Source: Conchocele bisecta
Taxonomy: Eukaryota > Mollusca > Bivalvia > Lucinida > Thyasiridae
NCBI GenBank assembly: GCA_029237695.1
Contig: CM055265.1
Coordinates: forward strand, 106,840,773-106,904,772
Direction of reading: 5' to 3'
Length of the DNA: 64,000 bases
The stretch's first letter is position 1. The number at the start of each line of letters is the position of its first letter. Shown in pieces: positions 58,136 through 64,000 of this stretch. Below the pieces are notes generated by a model that saw only the letters and a program-made list of their open reading frames with translations, did not search any database and was not told the origin of the DNA. Position numbers and translations under genes: made by a program.

Positions 58136-59059
58136 AGACAAAATTAGCTGGAAGCCCAGACTTCCAGACATCCGTCCTGCGACGTGCCTGCACATGACAT
58201 TTTGTTCTTAAATATTCTGTAATGATCACAAAAAGAGTTCAAGGAATAAAAATAACATTGAAAGATTAACAACATTCTGTCACTTCTTATTTCACCTTGA
58301 CGTTGGGCACAGGGGCCACATGGGTGGGATAAAGAATGGAAATATGGAAGTTGAAAAATAAGCATATGACGTTTCATGCCAATCTGAGTTATGGTAACAA
58401 GAGATAGCAGGTACTTTATGCTGAATTAATTTTTGTCGTCTGTTGTTTATTTCATATTTTGTCTTTTTCTCATCAACACATGTTGGAAATGATTGTAAAA
58501 TGCTGCCAAACCATGTTTTATTTAGAGAAATGACAAAATATGAAACGACACCAGACAACAATTGTTGGTTCCGCATTCTAAGGATAACTTAATGAAAGCA
58601 CTGAATGCTGAATTAAATGGCACCTGTATGGAATTCAGAACATAGAAAAATATTTATTCAGCCCTGGAAATAGAATAACATGATCTGGCTAAGTGTTTCA
58701 GCAAAAATTTGAAGGTAACAAAGGTCAAGGTCATGTGAATGGCGGCATTAGTGTGTTCCAAATGCTTACATGTATCAAATGTCCAAACATTGAAGGAATG
58801 CGTCAAGTAATATGAAACTTATAGCAGGATGAGGAAGCTTGTACAAAGTTTTTGATGCAAATAAAATGGCTAAGTGTTTCAGCAAAAAAGTTGAAGGTCA
58901 TGTGAATTGGTGGCATGTGTGTGTTCCTAATGCTTACACGTATCAAGTGTCCAAATATTAAAGCAATCCGTAAGTAATATGAAAGTTATAGCATGACGAC
59001 GAAGATGAAACAACAGCAGACGACAATTTTTGGTTCCCAAATTATAAGTGATAACTTAC

Positions 59060-59150
59060 TGCTCTCCCTCAAAGAAAGTATATTATCCTTTTTCGAAGGT
59101 TTCTTTGGCATCAGGGCACTGCCATCACTTCTGGTGCCATACATGGAATC
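59060..59150 (-). CDS. Exon 2: Lys/Ser-rich segment
   Basis: 91 nt, residues 45-75. The acceptor TTTTCAG precedes GATTCC and the donor is GCA|GTAAGT. The peptide starts DSMYGTRSDGSALMPKKPSK, is low in hydrophobics and is probably a flexible linker. It leaves one base (phase 1), and the next exon restores the frame exactly, which supports both boundaries. Confidence 0.72.
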
Positions 59151-59268
59151 CTGAAAATTAATTTGAAATTTTGACAAAGAGTTTTATTCCGAGACTGTAT
59201 ACGAAATTTGAAAATTGATATTTACGGAAAGTTGGGCGACTGCAAAGATGGATTGATTGGAGTCACAG

Positions 59269-59512
59269 GGGGCCGTTTCACTAAACTTCTTACGACTAAA
59301 ATGTTCGTAAGCGCAAATTTAGAATTGTCTGGACATTTCAATTGATGCATTTACATTTATTGAGCATAGGCTGCCTATGCAGCCTATGCTCAATAAATGT
59401 AAATCCAATAATTGTTTACAAGAAAACTGTGTTAATGTGAAATTTACAGACTATCATAATTTTGCACTTACAAACATTTTAGTCGTACGAAGTTTAGTGA
59501 AACGGGCCCCTG
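59269..59512. mobile_element. Palindromic MITE family G
   Basis: GGGGGCCGTTTCACTAAACT to AAGTTTAGTGAAACGGGCCC; centre AGGCTGCCTATGCAGCCT. It is the inverted form of 37387-37631 and lies just upstream of exon 2's acceptor. Confidence 0.85.
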
Positions 59513-59611
59513 GGCTCCAGATAAGGAATTACTAATTGAGTAAGTTCACTCCATCATTTCTGAAGCAATTGGGTATTTCAAAATTTTAATGGGGTAAAAT
59601 AAAATCACACT

Positions 59612-60676
59612 ACAGGGGTCATACCAATTATCCGGACAATCAATTTATCGGAGAAATGAAAATAGCTGTTAATTAAACGCATTCATTTGATCCGATTTTG
59701 CAACGAACACATCTAAGTCACTCAGGTGCTTGCTGTTTCCATGCCAGTGTGAATAATATATCGCCAATGTAAACATTTTAGTAAAATTTGTTGAAAAGAT
59801 TCCCCCCAACTATGTCCACAAGTTGTTTACAACGTCAAAAGTCGCGCGGGGTGGGGGGGGCCTTGTATCTGTCACTGCGCATGGGCATAATTTGAGGCCC
59901 CTATAGATTTTTTAAATACTCTGTTGTGTGAATTATGCAGACGATACGATGCATTCATTGTCAGACTGTTACACAATGTACAATACAGAGCAGATAGGAA
60001 GGAATGCGAAAATGTATCATGATAGAAAAAGAACAAAGAGCTACTTATCCAAAAACAAATAATCAAATGTTTCAAGGCCAAATCGCCCCAAGCAATTTCG
60101 GACCCAAGCCATTACACACCATTTCGCACCCATATTAATTCGTGGGTAAAATCGACAGGTGCGAAAACACCAGTGTACGAAACGATCAGAATTTCCTTTA
60201 TGGGCCTCATTACCGCGGATTTTTCTACCAAATTATGACGAGGTCAATCGAGTGCGCCCATTACGTCATTGCAGAGTTGTTCTATAAATACAATACCGGT
60301 ACATTCAGATTCTATAAATACGATGTTTTCCAAGAAGCGAATGGTGATTGTTTTTTCTGCAAAACTACACAATGCTGTTTACATTGGTTTTCAGGCGATA
60401 ACATTATGATTTTAAGGTGAGAATACAAGTTATAAGACGGTTATACATTTGTCCGGATAATTGATTGTCGATGTTAATTTTGGGGCAATCTTACGACTGA
60501 TGATCTGACCCAATTTTAAGTGAGAAAGATGGCACAGTTTGCTAAATAGTTTGCATGCGTTGAGAAAGCAAGAACCGATGATTGTTCTGTGAAAATGTTA
60601 TGCCCGTAGCTGCTATTTTAAGAAAAATATCATAAAAAAACTGCCATTTTTGTCCGATAATCTAGAGGATCCCTGT
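59612..60676. mobile_element. Pogo-like element with inverted ends
   Basis: The left end TACAGGGGTCATACCAATTA then TCCGG and the right end GTCCGATAATCTAGAGGATC then CCTGTA are imperfect inverted repeats typical of pogo-type ends. The interior has no recognisable transposase. Confidence 0.5.
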
Positions 60677-60689
60677 ACTGTTTACCCAT

Positions 60690-60850
60690 CAACAGACAGC
60701 AATTATTAAATAGTTTGCTTCGAAATGAAAACATGTCTTGGCATTTCATTAGAATTGTCTCATTGGAGACAATTCTAAGGAAATACCGAGATGTGTTTTC
60801 ATGGAAAATAAGAAAAAATATGCTATATTTATTGTCTGTTTCTTGTTTTC
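60690..60850. repeat. Hairpin related to family E
   Basis: AACAGACAGCAATTATTAAA pairs loosely with ATATTTATTGTCTGTT; the centre GAATTGTCTCATTGGAGACA then ATTC is a perfect palindrome. Confidence 0.65.
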
Positions 60851-60969
60851 TGCAGCATGATAAAAGTACCACAACATTTTTATTGCTTTTTGGCAATTTT
60901 AATTGGGTATTTAAGCAAGTATGCAACTCATCTGGAGCTCTGGAGTCCGTTCAACAGCAAGGTCAGATA

Positions 60970-61255
60970 CAGATGGGAAAAAGTGAAAAGGTTTAACATG
61001 CCAACAACAGCTAAGGTCATAATATTATATAGAGACTGGACCACAGTTGAAAGTCTCATCCGACAGACCAGTAGGACGGAAATGCTATGTATCAGTTTTA
61101 TGTATACAAGCAGTGTAAAGAGGATTAGAACGAAAGATTGCTATCTTATGGAGTTCCTCTCCTTATGTATTTTTCATGCCTAGGGTGAGGATTGAACTCA
61201 CAACCTCCGGTATTGAAGTACAATGCAATATTCCCTATGCCACAGCCCAACCCTA
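60970..61255 (-). mobile_element. SINE-like element, minus strand
   Basis: The head at the 61255 side has GGGCTGTGGCATAGGGAATA and GGTTGTGAGTTCAATCCTCA on the minus strand. The body matches 45683-45880. Confidence 0.6.
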
Positions 61256-62149
61256 CAGACGGCAATGAAATTAAATGTATGACCACTGTACAATCAACAA
61301 TTAAATTGTATTATTATATGACTGAGAAATCCAGCCAATGAGATAAAAGTCAGTCAGGTTTTAACAAAACCAAAAGTCATATACGGTAATAAAATAATCT
61401 TTTGTTTTGGTGTAGACGAGATTTACGGATCTGAGAAAAGTCATATTCACCGAATCCGAATCGTGTACACAACACCTCCTCAATAAGTCAATAATTGTAT
61501 AAAATCAATTCAGCCGTGAAAGACAGTGAAATCTGGTGCCAGACACCCATTTTACAGGAAATTTTAATTCCAACAATCAGGGGTCTGTGGAAGTTGCCAT
61601 TTCTGGGTCCTGATGTACAATTCAAGTGACATAATAGACTCAGTCACATGCAAATAGTCTAAACTAGAGGGTCGTTTTTCATACAAAAACATATGTCTCA
61701 CCCCACACCACCACTGCATGTTATCGGGACTTGCACAACTTCACATAGTGACAAACACTCCTGTAAAATTTCGCAACTCCAACTTAAACACTTTTGGAAA
61801 GATGCGTGACACAAATTTGTGATGAAATTTGTAATGGACAAGATTGCCAATTTTCTCTAAGTCAAGGGTGATAACTCCATCCTTACATACGGAGTCCACT
61901 AACAAAACCCCAGGTGCATGACTACCACATGCTGATTAACATTCCTACATAGTTTCATGCCTGTAACTCAAATACTACGCCCATACTCTATGAATTTGCA
62001 TCATAATCACCAGATGTACAACCCCACATGTTGATAAACATCCTATAAGGTTTCTTGACTGTAGTTTAAATAGTTTTTCAGTTACACAAGTTGAAAATTG
62101 CCACATTTCACTCAAAGGACATAGCTGCAAATACTCTAAAACCCCAGTA

Positions 62150-62567
62150 GCCTATTTCACCAACATTGCAAAGTATACTTATCTAGCAAAGTATACTTTT
62201 CATGCCGAGAGCTGGGATTGAATGCACACACCTCCGGTATTGCAGTGAGTCCAGTGAGTCCAGTGAGTCCAGTGCTCTAACCTCCAGTAGCCTATTTCAC
62301 CAAAATTGCCAAGTATACTTATCTTGTAAGAACATGTACACTTTGAGGGAGAAATTTTCAATTTAAGGATAAATTTATTAATTTTTATTATACTGAATTT
62401 ATGTAATAAATTCAGTATAATAATTCTACATACTTTTAATCATCAAATATAGGGAGTCGTTAGTTCTATATGACATAATGCATTTCGGGAAAAATAAATG
62501 ATTACTCCCTCAAAGTATACTTTGCTAGAAAAGTATACTTTGCAATGTTGATGAAACAGGCTACTGG
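62150..62567. mobile_element. Hairpin MITE family A: one left-end stub and one full copy
   Basis: A stub at 62150-62200 is followed by a SINE-like piece (GCTGGGATTGAATGCACACA), then a second copy at 62288-62567 whose core is shortened to TACTGAATTTATGTAATAAA. Confidence 0.75.
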
Positions 62568-62851
62568 TGCGCAACATCACAAGATGACAAATATAAAAGT
62601 CAAATTTTGCGACTCTTAACTCAAATACATTTTTGCAGAAACGAGCGCCAATAAGTTTGTGACGGACGGAAAACCAGGCCAAATTCACACATTTAGGGGT
62701 GTGCACACAGAATATAAATTGCTATTTCGAGATGCCGACGTACATTTGGAGGGACATAATCGACTTGGTCACATATATACACGTGGTTTCAATTCACACA
62801 ATCAGGGGTGTACGGACAGGAATAAAACTGCCATTCTAGATGCCGACTTAC

Positions 62852-62983
62852 ATTGGAAGTGACATAGTCGAGTGTGTGTACACAGGCAATGTAGTGTCGT
62901 TTCCAAGCCCCATACTCGTAGTCCAGGGAGGTGTAGGGTAGGAACCAGCCATACTTCAGGCACTTCGCCATCCATAACACATC
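62852..62983 (-). CDS. Exon 1 of the traced set (not the first exon of the gene)
   Basis: 132 nt, phase 0 to 0, residues 1-44 of the partial protein. The acceptor is TTTTCTGCAG and the donor is AAT|GTAAGT. The peptide begins [14 protein letters not shown] and is rich in Trp, Tyr and Cys, so it looks like part of a folded domain that I do not recognise. It has no initiator Met in a plausible context and opens with a clear acceptor, so upstream exons must lie beyond 64000. Inclusion rests on splice signals and on phase agreement with the next exon; no known domain supports it. Confidence 0.68.
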
Positions 62984-63169
62984 CTGCAGAAAATGGCTAT
63001 GATTACATTAAACCATTACATTTCAACCACTTTCGGATGTATGAAAATTTTAAATAATTTTTGATTTTCTTATTTCTCAATTAAGTATATGCTGTGACAA
63101 CTCATTTGAACCATCCCAATGAGACGGTTCAAATGGTGGTCACAATTTATACATCACGTGGGAATTAAA

Positions 63170-64000
63170 GAATTGTATTTTGAATATTTATTGGTTGATT
63201 GCAATGCGCCTCTTATTTTTACACAATCAGTGTCAGCCTTTTCTGGCTAAGTCAGAAAAGGAAGGCGACAGTAAATTCATTAATAATATATTTTCATCCA
63301 AATTGGCCTGCCAGGTGGCTAATTTTTCAGTATTTAGGCTGAAATTTATCTTTAAATTCCTATGCCACCCTTATATCTATTTTTGATCCAGATGTGCAGA
63401 AAACAGATTACACAAGCTCTGTTCAAGACCGACGACTAATCATATATTTATTATCGACGCAAGTTGTCAGACGTTTCCGTAGCGCAGTTGATAAGGACTT
63501 AGTTTAAACAATATTTATTTCAGATTGAATACATGTATACGTCAACATTCATGGACAGATATTGTGAATAAGGATCATAAAACAAGCTCAATGTGAGCTT
63601 ATGTGAATTCTTCTCCTTAAGTAAGACATCAGTAAATGTTAATGTGGCAGGAATATGTACAGTGTATACATAGGCAAGTTTGGTTAATTATTGAATAAGA
63701 AAGAAAGAAGTTAAGATCCCAGGCCTGCATCTCAAACAATTGGTGCTATTTTCTGTAGATAGTCGTTGACCTAATAGACACTTCAAGTGCTATTACTGAC
63801 TATATATTACAGACTATGTCAAACCGATCAGTCGGAGTCGTCTGTCATCATGCAGTGAAGCGATTAGATACAATGATGAATTGTTGAACCCTTCGGAATA
63901 CAAGACTGTTTTCATTATCGCTTAGGAAATCGCTACCATATATTAGATTTATATTGAGAATGGGAGGACAAGGCAGCGATGATAAATATCGTTGTATTTG
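63170..64000. other. Intron sequence upstream of exon 1, no exon recognised
   Basis: No splice-bounded coding segment is seen on the minus strand. 63477-63505 (TTTCCGTAGCGCAGTTGATA) looks like a stray tRNA A-box piece without a B-box. Confidence 0.45.

Larger units (their letters stand above)
11910..62983 (-). other. Gene span: DUF4347-like / Dpy-30-like / DH-PH Rho guanine nucleotide exchange factor, 21 exons, 5' partial
   Basis: Twenty-one minus-strand exons join into one 947-codon open frame ending at TGA 11912-11910. All introns are GT-AG and every junction keeps phase. Domain order in the partial protein: unassigned residues 1-237, DUF4347-like fold about 238-390, Dpy-30-like motif about 459-489, charged linker about 503-597, DH domain about 613-810, PH domain about 845-945. 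DH-PH modules load GTP onto Rho, Rac or Cdc42 at membranes and the cytoskeleton. That activity is inferred from the domains; the target GTPase cannot be told. The function of DUF4347 in animals is not known to me. The Dpy-30 motif normally forms a helical dimer that binds a partner helix. Introns run from about 0.9 to 6.7 kb and are filled with repeats. The start codon and promoter are outside the window. Gene identity is sure as a Rho-GEF; orthology is not assigned. Confidence 0.88.

Noticed and set aside
57807..58229. 140-codon minus ORF
   Set aside because: It lies in the 158-bp array, and its internal repeats follow the DNA units.
60142..60420. 92-codon plus ORF within the pogo-like element
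   Set aside because: No transposase motif (no helix-turn-helix, no DDE residues in spacing); looks like chance.

Overview
The window looks like animal nuclear DNA, most likely from a bivalve mollusc. It is AT-rich and packed with short hairpin transposons and tandem repeats. It also carries tRNA-derived SINE pieces and a LINE whose ORF contains a 2A peptide. The species cannot be named from the sequence.

One large intron-rich gene on the minus strand dominates. I traced 21 exons from 62983 down to a stop codon at 11910-11912. Each has AG acceptor and GT donor sites, and all 20 junctions keep one open frame (2844 nt, 947 codons plus stop). The 5' end, with start codon and promoter, lies beyond position 64000. 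Domains in order: an unrecognised N-terminal part (exons 1-5), a DUF4347-like domain (exons 5-8), a Dpy-30-like helical motif (exons 10-11), an acidic/basic linker (exons 12-13), a Rho-GEF Dbl-homology (DH) domain (exons 14-18) and a PH domain (exons 19-21). The product is predicted to be a multidomain Rho-family exchange factor. I cannot give it a gene symbol.

The introns hold nearly everything else. A decayed non-LTR retrotransposon (17.86-23.34 kb, plus strand) lies antisense in the exon 16-17 intron. It is interrupted by a roughly 1.9-kb non-autonomous element that occurs again at 29.8-30.8 kb, there inside a hairpin MITE. A Tigger/pogo-like transposon with a 44-codon transposase remnant lies at 49.2-50.9 kb. 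A 2.4-kb inverted-repeat element with long G tracts lies at 32.7-35.1 kb. A tandem array of about 158-bp units fills 53.6-58.1 kb. At least ten families of palindromic repeats recur through the window.

The most unusual pattern is that four local duplications straddle exon edges of this one gene: a 47-bp array over the exon 4 donor, a 41-bp array over the exon 11 acceptor, a duplicate of the exon 12 acceptor, and a duplicate of the end of the last exon. In both arrays, using an extra splice site would run almost at once into a stop codon.

Positions 1-11.8 kb, downstream of the gene, hold only repeats and unassigned sequence. Exon coordinates come from reading splice signals and phase by eye and have no transcript support.
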